A stretch of DNA of 22,217 nucleotides from Kitasatospora sp040298565 (GCF_040298565.1 NZ_JBEPAK010000111.1:1-22217), one strand, 5' to 3'. Positions 8,809 through 16,576 are shown, numbered from the stretch's first letter. A program made the numbers and translations. Notes: generated from the letters alone by a model not told the origin.

Positions 8809-8832
8809 CCGCTGTTTCACGTGAAACAGCGG
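8809..8832. promoter_or_regulatory. parS centromere site (ParB binding), perfect palindrome
   Basis: The 16-bp core TGTTTCACGTGAAACA (8813-8828) is identical to the bacterial parS consensus, and the palindrome extends without mismatch to 24 bp (8809-8832). It lies between rpsF and ssb, inside the presumed operon. ParB loads at such sites and spreads to organise the origin region; Streptomyces carry many of them around oriC. The match is seen directly; ParB binding is inferred from the family. Confidence 0.95.
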
Positions 8833-8870
8833 TCGCGAGCTACCCGAGACCCGAAGGCCTCAGAGGTGGC

Positions 8871-9161
8871 TCAGTGGGTGTCCGGGCGCAGGACCTTGGT
8901 CCGCAGAACCGACTCGCTCAGGCCCATCTGGCGGTCGAGCTCCTTGACGACCTCAGGCGTGGCCTTCAGGTCGATGACCGAGTAGATGCCCTCGGACTGC
9001 TTGTTGATCTCGTAAGCCAGACGGCGACGACCCCAGGTGTCGACCTTCTCCACCTTGCCGCCGCCATTGCGGACGACGGTGAGGAAGTTCTCGATCAAGG
9101 GGGAGACAGCGCGCTCCTCGACCGAGGGGTCGAGGATGACCATCACCTCGTAGTGACGCAT
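8871..9161 (-). CDS. rpsF: 30S ribosomal protein S6 (bS6)
   Basis: A 96-aa platform protein of the small subunit that pairs with S18. MRHYEVMVILDPSVEERAV begins the ferredoxin-like fold, WGRRRLAYEINKQSEGIY is the S6 signature region, and the tail ends SVLRTKVLRPDTH. ATG 9161 is certain because AAAGGAGGTGG stands about 9 nt upstream; longer in-frame extensions are upstream leader. It is the first gene of rpsF-ssb-rpsR-rplI and has a long leader of roughly 190 nt from the candidate promoter near 9357-9385, with several small hairpins. S6-S18 complexes are known to repress their own leader in other bacteria. Confidence 0.98.
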   Translation of the reverse strand: MRHYEVMVILDPSVEERAVSPLIENFLTVVRNGGGKVEKVDTWGRRRLAYEINKQSEGIYSVIDLKATPEVVKELDRQMGLSESVLRTKVLRPDTH

Positions 9162-9189
9162 GAGTAACCCACCTCCTTTGGACTCAGCG

Positions 9190-9251
9190 GCCACGGTCTC
9201 TCCGTGGCAGGAGGGTTGTGCGTTGCGTCGGCACCGGCGGTGACGACACCG
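9190..9251 (-). promoter_or_regulatory. Structured rpsF leader, possible r-protein autoregulatory RNA
   Basis: The transcribed leader contains a hairpin with arms GCCACGG / CCGTGGC (9190-9196, 9202-9208) and a second with arms CGGTG / CACCG (9238-9242, 9247-9251). S6:S18-binding leaders occur before rpsF in several phyla, but I cannot confirm that the required bulged CCG element is present here. Confidence 0.3.
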
Positions 9252-9356
9252 GCTCACCGTAGCGGCCGGGTCCGACAGTCGGCCCCGCACACCCGGGAGC
9301 GGGTGTCACCCGGAAGAGGGCGCAAGGGGGCACAACTACACCAGTGCAGACGGCAC

Positions 9357-9385
9357 AGCCTACCTGCACCCGGACGGCCGAACAA
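9357..9385 (-). promoter_or_regulatory. Candidate promoter for rpsF-ssb-rpsR-rplI
   Basis: On the minus strand TTGTTC (9385-9380) and TAGGCT (9362-9357) are separated by exactly 17 bp, close to the housekeeping sigma (HrdB) pattern. The predicted transcript starts near 9350 with about 190 nt of leader before rpsF. Assigned by pattern only. Confidence 0.5.
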
Positions 9386-9477
9386 AACGCATAGGGGTTG
9401 TGAGAGCGACCCAACCGCCGCAATCTGGACGGAACGGGATTCCTGCCCGTTCGTCTCCACGCCAGGAGGTGGGATTC

Positions 9478-9777
9478 ATGGCCCAGTCCGTCCATCGCAT
9501 GCCCGCGCTCACGCTGAACACCGACGGCCACCCGCACCCCCGCGAGAACACCCTGGTGGCGCTCACCGCCGTCCTGGGAGTCATCGCCTTCACCACGTCG
9601 TTCTTCTACAACCTGCACGTGCTGACCTCGTGGACCGGCCTCGCCGGGATCGTCACCGGGCTCTGGGGGATGTTCGTCTCGGTGACCACCGCCGAGCGCT
9701 TCGTCCTGATGATCACGCTCGGCGCTTCCGCGATCGGCTTCTACCTCGGCATCGCCCGCGGCGGCCTGGTGGGCTGA
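9478..9777 (+). CDS. Small conserved integral membrane protein, function unknown
   Basis: A 99-aa protein I do not recognise functionally; a homologue occupies this place in Streptomyces, next to femX, as I recall. ATG 9478 is secured by AGGAGGTGGG ending 7 nt upstream. After about 23 polar residues come three hydrophobic stretches, about 26-44, 49-68 and 75-95. The last, MITLGASAIGFYLGIARGGL, is glycine-rich as in packed helices. There are no cysteines, catalytic motifs or signal peptide. It is divergent from rpsF and followed by a strong stem-loop, so it is probably transcribed alone. Its length and three-helix form would suit a membrane accessory subunit, but that is only a guess. Confidence 0.85.
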   Translation: MAQSVHRMPALTLNTDGHPHPRENTLVALTAVLGVIAFTTSFFYNLHVLTSWTGLAGIVTGLWGMFVSVTTAERFVLMITLGASAIGFYLGIARGGLVG

Positions 9778-9829
9778 GGCCCGCCGGAGCCCGTGCGGCA
9801 CCCCGTCCGGGCCCGGCCCAGGAACCCTC

Positions 9830-9880
9830 GGCGCCCCCGTCGCGTATCTGCAGAGAAGACAGGTACGCGACGGGGGCGCC
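9830..9880. terminator. Long stem-loop between the small membrane protein gene and femX
   Basis: Perfect 17-bp arms, GGCGCCCCCGTCGCGTA (9830-9846) and its complement (9864-9880), enclose a 17-base purine-rich loop. It lies 53 bp after the membrane-protein stop and 97 bp before femX. It most likely terminates the upstream transcript; the large loop is unusual for a plain terminator. Confidence 0.75.
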
Positions 9881-9976
9881 GTCGTGCCCGCAGCGGCGGG
9901 CCGGCGGGTCCCGGACGATAAGGTCAGCCCGAGAACCTGGGGCCACCGCAGCCCGACCGACGAGGAGCACCGAGCA

Positions 9977-11095
9977 ATGAGCCTGCGCCTGAGGACGATC
10001 ACCCGCGAGGAGCACCTCGCCTTCATCAGGAGCCGCGCCTCGGCCAGCCACATGCAGGTGCCGGCCTGGGGCGACGTGAAGGCCGAGTGGCGCTCCGAGT
10101 CGATCGGCTGGTTCGACGAGCAGAACCAGCTGGTCGGTGCCGGCCTGGTGCTCTACCGCCAGCTCCCCAAGGTCAAGCGCTACCTCGCCTACCTGCCCGA
10201 GGGCCCGGTCATCGACTGGTTCGACCGCGACCTCGACCGCTGGCTCTCCCCGATGCTGGCCCACCTGAAGTCCCAGGGCGCGTTCTCGGTGAAGATGGGC
10301 CCGCCGGTGGTCATCCGCCGGTGGAACGCCCCCACCATCAAGGAGGCCATCGCCGCCAAGCAGGCCAAGCGCCTGCGCGACATCGAGGCCGACTGGTACG
10401 AGCCGCGCGCCTTCGAGGTGGCCGACCGGCTGCGCAAGGCCGGCTGGCTGCAGGGCGAGGACGGCGGCGCGGGCTTCGGCGACGTCCAGCCGCGCTACGT
10501 GTACCAGGTGCCGCTGGCCAACCGCTCGCTGGACGACATCCAGAAGGGCTTCAACCAGCTCTGGCGCCGCAACATCAAGAAGGCCGAGAAGAGCGGCGTC
10601 GAGGTGGTCCAGGGCGGCTACGACGAACTGCCGATCTTCCACCAGCTCTACCTGGTGACCGCCGAGCGCGACCGGTTCACCCCGCGCCCGCTGGCCTACT
10701 TCCAGCGGATGTGGAACGCCCTCAACGCCGAGGACCCCAACCGGATGCGGCTCTACATCGCCTACCACGAGGGCGAGCCGCTGGCCTCGACCACGATGCT
10801 GGTGGTCGGCGAGCACGTCTGGTACTCCTACGGCGCCTCGGCCAACCACAAGCGCGAGGTCAAGCCCTCCAACGCGATCCAGTGGCGGATGATGCGCGAC
10901 GCCTACGCCCTCGGCGGCGGTGTGTACGACCTGCGCGGCATCAGCGACACCCTCGACGAGAACGACCACCTGTTCGGTCTGATCCAGTTCAAGGTCGGCA
11001 CCGGCGGCCAGGCGGCCGAGTACCTCGGCGAGTGGGACTTCCCGCTGAACAAGCTGCTGCACAAGGCCCTCGACCTCTACATGTCCCGCCGCTGA
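9977..11095 (+). CDS. femX: FemX-type lipid II aminoacyltransferase (interpeptide bridge)
   Basis: A 372-aa FemABX-family peptidyltransferase. In S. coelicolor the homologue at this locus attaches the first residue (glycine, from Gly-tRNA) to the side chain of LL-diaminopimelate in lipid II and is essential. Two GNAT-like halves are visible. The first has HMQVPAWGDVKAEWRSESIGWF (about 25-46) and LAYLPEGPVIDW. The second has NQLWRRNIKKAEKSGVEV, the basic charged-tRNA/substrate region, and KPSNAIQWRMMRDAYALGG (about 296-314) followed by YDLRGI. The helical coiled arm seen in FemA is absent or short. ATG 9977 has GAGGAG about 10 nt upstream; longer in-frame versions lack coding bias. The downstream racemase-like gene starts 13 bp after the stop, its Shine-Dalgarno overlapping the femX stop, so the two are an operon. 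Confidence 0.93.
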   Translation: MSLRLRTITREEHLAFIRSRASASHMQVPAWGDVKAEWRSESIGWFDEQNQLVGAGLVLYRQLPKVKRYLAYLPEGPVIDWFDRDLDRWLSPMLAHLKSQGAFSVKMGPPVVIRRWNAPTIKEAIAAKQAKRLRDIEADWYEPRAFEVADRLRKAGWLQGEDGGAGFGDVQPRYVYQVPLANRSLDDIQKGFNQLWRRNIKKAEKSGVEVVQGGYDELPIFHQLYLVTAERDRFTPRPLAYFQRMWNALNAEDPNRMRLYIAYHEGEPLASTTMLVVGEHVWYSYGASANHKREVKPSNAIQWRMMRDAYALGGGVYDLRGISDTLDENDHLFGLIQFKVGTGGQAAEYLGEWDFPLNKLLHKALDLYMSRR

Positions 11096-11108
11096 GGAGA
11101 CTGACCCG

Positions 11109-12143
11109 ATGACACTGTCGCTCTACCTCGACACCGAACGCTGGCGCACCCACCAGCGGTCCGTGCTGTCCGAGTTCCCCGGCCTGGTGCCCGTCGCCAA
11201 GGGGAACGGCTACGGGCTGGGCAACCACCGGCTGGCCGAGGAGGCGACACTGCTCGGCACCGGTGTGCTGGCCGTCGGCACCGCCTACGAGGCGGCCGAC
11301 GCCGCCGAGTGGTACGGCGGCGAGCTGCTGGTGCTCACCCCGTACCGGGTCGGCGAGGAGGTGCTCCCGCTGCCGCACGCCCGGGTGATCCGGACGGTGG
11401 CCAGCGTGGACGCGCTGCGCGCGCTGCACGGCGCCCGGGTGGTGCTGGAGTGCATGACCACCATGCGCCGGCACGGCGTGAGCGCGGACGACCTGCGGAC
11501 GGTGGCCGCCGAGCTGGACGGGGTCTCCTTCGAGGGCCTGGCGCTGCACCTGCCGATGGACCGGCCGGACGGTTCCAGCCCGGTCGAGGAGGTCGCGTAC
11601 TGGGTGGACACCGCCCGGGCGGCCGGCATCCCGGTGCACACCGTCTTCGTCAGCCACCTCGGCGCGGCCGGCATGGACCAGCTGGCCCAGCGGTACCCGG
11701 GCACCGTCTTCCGGGCCCGGATCGGCACCCGGCTCTGGCTGGGCGACCACGCCGCGCTGGAGGTCCGGGCCACGGTGCTGGACGTCACCCCGGTCAGGAA
11801 GGGGGACCGCTACGGCTACCGCCAGCACCCGGCGCCCTCCGACGGCCACATCCTGGTGGTCGCCGGAGGCACCGCGCACGGCATCGGCCTGGAGGCCCCC
11901 AAGTACGTGGCGAGCATGGGCGCCCGGGCCAAGGGCATCGCCCGGGCCGGTCTGGCGACCGTCAACAAGACCAAGTCGCCGTTCCACTGGGCCGGCAAGC
12001 AGCTCTGGTTCGCCGAGCCGCCGCACATGCAGGTCTCGCTGCTGTTCCTGGACGGCGAGACCAAGCCGCCCGCGATCGGCGACGAGCTGGGCCTCCAGGT
12101 CCGGCACACCACCACCCACTTCGACCGCGTGGTGGACCGCTGA
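11109..12143 (+). CDS. PLP-dependent alanine racemase-like protein, coupled to femX
   Basis: A 344-aa protein related to the fold-type III alanine racemase family. VPVAKGNGYGLG (28-38) corresponds to the Alr motif VVKANAYGHG, with K31 as the expected pyridoxal-phosphate lysine. The TIM-barrel strands continue with LVLTPYRVGEE, ALHLPMDR and FRARIGTRLWLG. In the C-terminal part GDRYGYRQ (Y235, Y237) sits where alanine racemases carry the catalytic tyrosine, but DGHILVVAGGTAHGIGLEAP replaces the usual GYADGYPR, so substrate specificity has probably changed. It is 13 bp downstream of femX with GAGGAG at the junction, so translation is likely coupled. A role in supplying or editing an amino acid for the wall bridge is inference; it could also be a PLP carrier without racemase activity. 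Confidence 0.82.
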   Translation: MTLSLYLDTERWRTHQRSVLSEFPGLVPVAKGNGYGLGNHRLAEEATLLGTGVLAVGTAYEAADAAEWYGGELLVLTPYRVGEEVLPLPHARVIRTVASVDALRALHGARVVLECMTTMRRHGVSADDLRTVAAELDGVSFEGLALHLPMDRPDGSSPVEEVAYWVDTARAAGIPVHTVFVSHLGAAGMDQLAQRYPGTVFRARIGTRLWLGDHAALEVRATVLDVTPVRKGDRYGYRQHPAPSDGHILVVAGGTAHGIGLEAPKYVASMGARAKGIARAGLATVNKTKSPFHWAGKQLWFAEPPHMQVSLLFLDGETKPPAIGDELGLQVRHTTTHFDRVVDR

Positions 12144-12167
12144 GCATCCCCCTCGGGGGTGCTCAGC
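12139..12167. terminator. Bidirectional terminator between the racemase-like gene and the GT87 gene
   Basis: GCTGAGCA (12139-12146) pairs with TGCTCAGC (12160-12167), and CCCCC (12148-12152) with GGGGG (12155-12159), leaving one bulged T. The structure includes the upstream stop codon and lies 5 bp from the convergent GT87 stop. Confidence 0.8.
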
Positions 12168-12171
12168 GCGC

Positions 12172-13749
12172 TCACGGCCGCTCGGCCGGCTCCGACGGTC
12201 CTGGCTTCTCCAGCCACTGCTCGGGGCCGGCCGGCGCGTAGGCGGCGTAGCTCTCCTCCTCGCGCAGCCGTCGGGCGGTCCCCAGCACGGTCACGTCCGG
12301 GGCGCGGTCGAGCACCCCGCCGGAGGGGTCGTCGCTGCCGTCCCAGCGGACCGGGTCGCGGTCCGCGTGGAGGACGTCCCGGACCACCAGCCCGACCAGG
12401 TAGAGCGTGCCGAGCAGGTGCAGCACGATCGCGAAGTGGTACCAGGACTCGCCGATCCCGTGCTGCTTGGGCCCGGTCACGAAGCCCAGGTGGGACCAGA
12501 TGCCCAGGGTGTACAGCACCTCGCAGGCCTGCCAGACGAGGACGTCCCGCCAGCGCGGCCGGGCCAGCGCCGCGAGCGGCAGCAGCCAGAGCGCGTACTG
12601 GGGCGAGTACACCTTGTTGACCAGGACGAACAGGGCGACCACCAGGAAGGCGAGCTGCGCGAAGCGCGGCCGCCGGGGTGCGGACAGGCCCAGCCACGCT
12701 ATGGCCGCGCAGCCCAGCACCATCAGCACCCCGATGTAGAGGTCGAGGTCGGCCAGCCCCACGCCGCGGTTCTGCATCAGGATCAGCCAGAACGAGCCGT
12801 AGTCCTCGCCGCGGTGCTCGCTGAAGACGTAGAAGGTCGACCAGCCCTGCCAGTTGGCCGCCATGATCGGCAGGTTGACCACCAGCCAGGCGCCCACCGC
12901 ACCGCCCAGCGCCACCCGGAACTCGCGCCACTTCCCGGCCCGCCAGCAGAGCACCAGCAGCGGGCCGATCAGCAGGAGCGGGTAGAGCTTGGCCGCGGTT
13001 GCCAGGCCGATGAACACCCCGGCCCAGCCCGGGCGGGACCTTGCCCACCAGGCCATCCCCACGGCCGCCAGGGCGACGGCGAGCAGGTCCCAGTTGACCG
13101 TGCCGTTGAGCAGCAGCACCGGCGAGAGCCCGAAGAGCAGGGCGTCCCAGGGCCGGCGGCGGTGGGTGCGCGACAGCGCCACCACGGCGACCACCGCGCA
13201 GGCCATCAGCAGCCCGGCGTTGATCGCCCAGAACCACTGCTCCTGGTCCTGCTGGGTGCCGCCGCCCGGTGTCAGCCAGGCCGCGACCTGCATGAACAGG
13301 CCGGTCAGCACCGGGTACTCGAGGTACTGGAGGTCTCCCGAACTGCCCGGGATGCGGTCCACGTAGGGGTGCAGCCCGGCCGCGAAGCCGCGCCCGGAGA
13401 ACAGGTGCGGGATGTCGCTGTAGCAGGCGTGGATGTACTGCGGCGAGCCGGGCTGGAACCAGGCCTGCTGGTAGCAGGGCAGGTCGTGCACCATGCCGAG
13501 CACGGAGACCACGATCACCACGAGCGCCAGGAAGCGCGCCGGGATCCACCAGGAGACGCCGAGCAGCGCCCGGCGGCCGGGCGGGCCGCCGAACACCTCA
13601 CTGCCGGCCGCCGCCACCCGGTCCTCGTCGGCCGGGACGACCACGGTGTTGGCCGGCGGCGCGGGCGTGGCGACGGCTGCCGGGGTGGGCCCTGCGGCGG
13701 CGCCGGACCCGTGCGGGCCCGCGGTTTCGTCACGATCGCTCGACGTCAT
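12172..13749 (-). CDS. GT87-type integral membrane mannosyltransferase
   Basis: A membrane glycosyltransferase of about 525 residues with the GT-C architecture. These enzymes use polyprenyl-phosphate sugars on the outer membrane face and resemble the mannosyltransferases of phosphatidylinositol mannoside synthesis. After a 60-residue Ala/Pro-rich cytoplasmic leader comes the first helix (FLALVVIVVSVLGMV). A large extracytoplasmic loop follows with ACYSDIPHLF, whose Asp is a candidate catalytic base, and YVDRIPGSSGDLQYLEYPVL. About ten further helices include NWDLLAVALAAVGMAWWA, LATAAKLYPLLLIGPLLVL and NKVYSPQYALWLLPL, a signature of this Streptomyces group. An acidic cytoplasmic tail ends the protein. 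ATG 13749 has AGGA 8 nt upstream; ATG 13758 would add MSG. It lies downstream of the PBP on the same strand, after a terminator-like hairpin. Acceptor unknown. Confidence 0.85.
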   Translation of the reverse strand: MTSSDRDETAGPHGSGAAAGPTPAAVATPAPPANTVVVPADEDRVAAAGSEVFGGPPGRRALLGVSWWIPARFLALVVIVVSVLGMVHDLPCYQQAWFQPGSPQYIHACYSDIPHLFSGRGFAAGLHPYVDRIPGSSGDLQYLEYPVLTGLFMQVAAWLTPGGGTQQDQEQWFWAINAGLLMACAVVAVVALSRTHRRRPWDALLFGLSPVLLLNGTVNWDLLAVALAAVGMAWWARSRPGWAGVFIGLATAAKLYPLLLIGPLLVLCWRAGKWREFRVALGGAVGAWLVVNLPIMAANWQGWSTFYVFSEHRGEDYGSFWLILMQNRGVGLADLDLYIGVLMVLGCAAIAWLGLSAPRRPRFAQLAFLVVALFVLVNKVYSPQYALWLLPLAALARPRWRDVLVWQACEVLYTLGIWSHLGFVTGPKQHGIGESWYHFAIVLHLLGTLYLVGLVVRDVLHADRDPVRWDGSDDPSGGVLDRAPDVTVLGTARRLREEESYAAYAPAGPEQWLEKPGPSEPAERP

Positions 13750-13854
13750 GCCGGACATCCTGCCGCACCGGATGCGCCGGGACGAGGAGCACCCCGCGGT
13801 GGCCCGGGCGGTACGGGTGGTACGGAGGGGGCGCGGACGGCGAAACGTGACGAA

Positions 13855-13894
13855 ACGGCGGTGGCGGCCCTCCGTGGAGGACCGCCACCGCCGT
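13855..13894 (-). terminator. Terminator after the PBP gene
   Basis: ACGGCGGTGGCGG (13855-13867) pairs with CCGCCACCGCCGT (13882-13894). After one mismatch, CCTCC (13869-13873) pairs with GGAGG (13876-13880). The hairpin starts 52 bp after the PBP stop and precedes the GT87 start by about 105 bp. Confidence 0.8.
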
Positions 13895-13945
13895 CGTGAT
13901 CGCGTCGCCGGGCCGTAGCGCCGTACCGGGCCCGCGCTCGGGCCG

Positions 13946-16576
13946 CTACCCGCCCGCCCCGGCGCCCTGGGCCGCGCCGGTGCTGGTCGCGGTGGGCTTG
14001 CCGGTCGGTTTGCCGCTGCCGCCGCCCCCCGAGCTGCCGGTCGGGGTCGGTGTCGTGCAGCTGAGGATGAAGCAGGTGTCCGTCGGCGTCGGCCTGCCCG
14101 GGTGGGTCGGCGTCTGGGTCGGCGGGCAGTCCACGCCCTGCACGCAGCCCCCGCCCTGGGTGGGCTGCGGCGGCTGGGGCTGGTTGGGCTGCGGCTGGGC
14201 CGGCTGGGTCTGGGGCTGCGCCGGGGCCGACGGCGTCTCGGTCGGCGCCTGGGTCGCCGTGGCCGTGGCCGTGGACGGCGCGCCCGAGGAGTCCACCTCG
14301 GTGCCGACCGGCTGCGGGCTCGGGAAGTCCAGCTTCTTCTCGTTGGCCAGCGCGGCCTTCATGTACCGGGTGAAGACGTCGGTCGGGATGTCACCACCGT
14401 GGATGGACTCCTTGCCGCCGGTGCCGTTGAGCGACAGCCGGTCGTGCTTGGCGGGGTCCTCGCGCCACATCGCGACGCTGGTCACCAGCTGCGGGGTGTA
14501 GCCGACCCACCAGGCCGACTTGTTCTGGTCGGTGGTACCGGTCTTGCCGGCCACCGGGCGGCCCAGCGAGTTGGTCTTGGTACCCGTACCGTTCTTGGCC
14601 ACGTTCACCAGCACGTCGGTGACGTTGTCGGCGACGGCGGGCTCCAGCGCGACCTTGGTGTCCTTCTTGCCGAAGCCCGGGCGCTCCCTGCCGTCCACCT
14701 CGACCTTGGTGGCCGAGTAGGGCTCGGCCTCCTTGCCGCTGGCCGCGAAGGTGCCGTAGGCGGTGGCCATCCGGATCGGGCTGATGGTGGAGGTGCCGAG
14801 CGGGAAGGTCAGGGTCTTCGGGTCGGCCAGGCTCTCCCGCTTGATGCCCATCTGCACGGCGATGTCGGCGACGTTCGAGCCGCCGACGTCCTGGTTCAGC
14901 TGGACGAAGGGCACGTTGTACGAGTACTGCATGGCCTGCCGGAGCGAGACGTAGCCGCGCTTGCCGCTGTCCTCGTTCTTCTGCCGGTAGGGCTTGCCGT
15001 CGTCGCCGATCACCAGCGACCCGTCCGGCTTGCGGATCTCGGAGAGGTCGTCGGAGAGGTAGCGGCTGTCGGCGTTGATCCGCTTCGGCTTGCCGTCGTC
15101 GCCCTTCGCCGTCTGCACGCCCACCTGCATCGCGGTGGCCAGCACGAACGGCTTGAAGGTCGACCCGACCTGGACGCCGGTGGCGTTGGCGTTGTTGTCG
15201 AAGTGGCCGTTCTCCACGCCGTCGCCGCCGTAGAGGGCGACGATCGCGCCGTCACCGGGGCGGATGCTGGCCGAGCCGAACTGGATGAAGGTGTCGTTGT
15301 CCGGGCGCTTCTGCGGGTTGAGGTTCTCCGCCTTGACGTCGTCGACGGCCTTCTTGAGGGCGTCGACCTTGTCCTTCTCGAAGGTGGTGTAGATCTTCAG
15401 GCCGCCCTTGTCGATCATCTGCTGGGTGATCGTCTTGTCGGTGGCCATCACGTACTGGTTGACGGTGTCGACCAGGTAGCTGATCTCGCCGTTCATGTTG
15501 GAGCTGGGCTTGACCGGGATCGGCTCGGGGAACGTGGTGCACTTGGCCCGTTCCTCCGCGCTGACGTTCTTGGTCGCCACCATCCGGTCCAGGATCCACT
15601 TCCAGCGGTCCACCGCGCGGTCGTGGTTGGCCGGCTTGGAGGGGTCGTAGTAGTTCGCGCCCTTCAGCAGGCCGGCCAGCATGGCGCTCTGGCAGAGGTT
15701 CAGGTCCTTGGCGTTGACGCCGTAGTACGCCTGGGCGGCGGCCTGCGCGCCGTTGGCGTTGCGGCCGAACCAGCTGGTGTTCAGGTAGCTCTTGAGGATG
15801 TCGTTCTTGCTCATCTGCTGATTGACCTTCAGCGTGATGAAGAACTCCTTCAGCTTGCGGCTGAGGGTCTGCTCCTGGCTCAGGTAGGCGTTCTTGACGT
15901 ACTGCTGGGTGATGGTCGAGGCGCCCTGGGTCTCACCGCCCTTCGCCATGTTGTAGACGGCGCGCAGCATGCCCTTGGGGTCGATGCCGCTGTCGGTGCG
16001 GAACGTCTCGTTCTCCGCGGAGATGACGGCGTTCTGGAGGTAGGGGCTCATGTCGTCGAGCTCGACGATCTGGCGGTTGGTGTCGCCCTTGCGGGTCATC
16101 TCACTGCCGTCGGCCCAGTAGTAGATCGTGTTCTGTTCCTTCACCAGGTCCTTGAGCTGGGGGACCTCGGTGGTCTGGTACAGGTAGAACACGACGCCCA
16201 CGCCGGTGGCGAAGAACAGCAGGAAGGCGCTCAGCCACTGCTTCCAGGACGGCAGCCAGCGCCGGACGCCGGTCTTGCCCCACCGGGGGTAGTCGATGAA
16301 GCGCTTCTTGCCGGGGTCGGCGGCCGCGGCCGCGGAGGCGCCGGCACCACCGCGCCGGCCACCGCCTCCCTTGCCCTTCTTCTGCGCGGCCTTGCGCATC
16401 TCCGCACGGGTCATCCGGGGCTGCTGAGCGGTCTCCCGGACGCCCGGCGGGCGCCGGCGGCCGAGTCCGTCCGAGCTCAGCTCGTCGGGACCGGGTCCAC
16501 CCCGACGGCCACCGCCCCCCGGGGGCTGCTGCCCGTCACCGCCCGGGTTGGGCGTCCGTCGCCGTCGCTCGCTCAT
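13946..16576 (-). CDS. Class A (bifunctional) penicillin-binding protein
   Basis: An 876-aa type II membrane protein that polymerises lipid II and cross-links the strands. An about 110-residue basic, Gly/Arg-rich cytoplasmic leader precedes one helix (about 114-133). The GT51 domain has catalytic E188 in VISAENETFRTDSGID, TQGASTITQQYVKNAYL, and NTSWFGRNANGAQAAAQAYYG. The transpeptidase domain has GSTFKPF with nucleophile S472 and K475, SYN (552-554) and KTGTT (678-682). The AEN in place of AED is normal for streptomycete homologues. From about 760 the tail is Pro/Gln/Thr-rich and disordered, interrupted by two cysteine pairs (C811/C817 and C835/C840) and ending in Gly/Ala. ATG 16576 follows GAGGAG at about 10 nt. 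It is divergent from padR and close to femX, consistent with an envelope cluster. Confidence 0.96.
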   Translation of the reverse strand: MSERRRRTPNPGGDGQQPPGGGGRRGGPGPDELSSDGLGRRRPPGVRETAQQPRMTRAEMRKAAQKKGKGGGGRRGGAGASAAAAADPGKKRFIDYPRWGKTGVRRWLPSWKQWLSAFLLFFATGVGVVFYLYQTTEVPQLKDLVKEQNTIYYWADGSEMTRKGDTNRQIVELDDMSPYLQNAVISAENETFRTDSGIDPKGMLRAVYNMAKGGETQGASTITQQYVKNAYLSQEQTLSRKLKEFFITLKVNQQMSKNDILKSYLNTSWFGRNANGAQAAAQAYYGVNAKDLNLCQSAMLAGLLKGANYYDPSKPANHDRAVDRWKWILDRMVATKNVSAEERAKCTTFPEPIPVKPSSNMNGEISYLVDTVNQYVMATDKTITQQMIDKGGLKIYTTFEKDKVDALKKAVDDVKAENLNPQKRPDNDTFIQFGSASIRPGDGAIVALYGGDGVENGHFDNNANATGVQVGSTFKPFVLATAMQVGVQTAKGDDGKPKRINADSRYLSDDLSEIRKPDGSLVIGDDGKPYRQKNEDSGKRGYVSLRQAMQYSYNVPFVQLNQDVGGSNVADIAVQMGIKRESLADPKTLTFPLGTSTISPIRMATAYGTFAASGKEAEPYSATKVEVDGRERPGFGKKDTKVALEPAVADNVTDVLVNVAKNGTGTKTNSLGRPVAGKTGTTDQNKSAWWVGYTPQLVTSVAMWREDPAKHDRLSLNGTGGKESIHGGDIPTDVFTRYMKAALANEKKLDFPSPQPVGTEVDSSGAPSTATATATQAPTETPSAPAQPQTQPAQPQPNQPQPPQPTQGGGCVQGVDCPPTQTPTHPGRPTPTDTCFILSCTTPTPTGSSGGGGSGKPTGKPTATSTGAAQGAGAGG

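Larger units (their letters stand above)
9162..9477. other. Divergent intergenic region between rpsF and the 99-aa membrane protein gene
   Basis: This 316-bp gap carries the rpsF promoter and leader on the minus strand. On the plus side there is a 7-bp inverted repeat, GAACGGG / CCCGTTC (9432-9438, 9446-9452), in the presumed leader of the membrane protein gene. No reading frame in the gap has coding bias. Confidence 0.5.

Noticed and set aside
9884..9976. Upstream extension of femX from the in-frame start at 9884
   Set aside because: No ribosome-binding sequence, poor codon bias, and FemX proteins begin with the MSLRLRTI-like segment at 9977.
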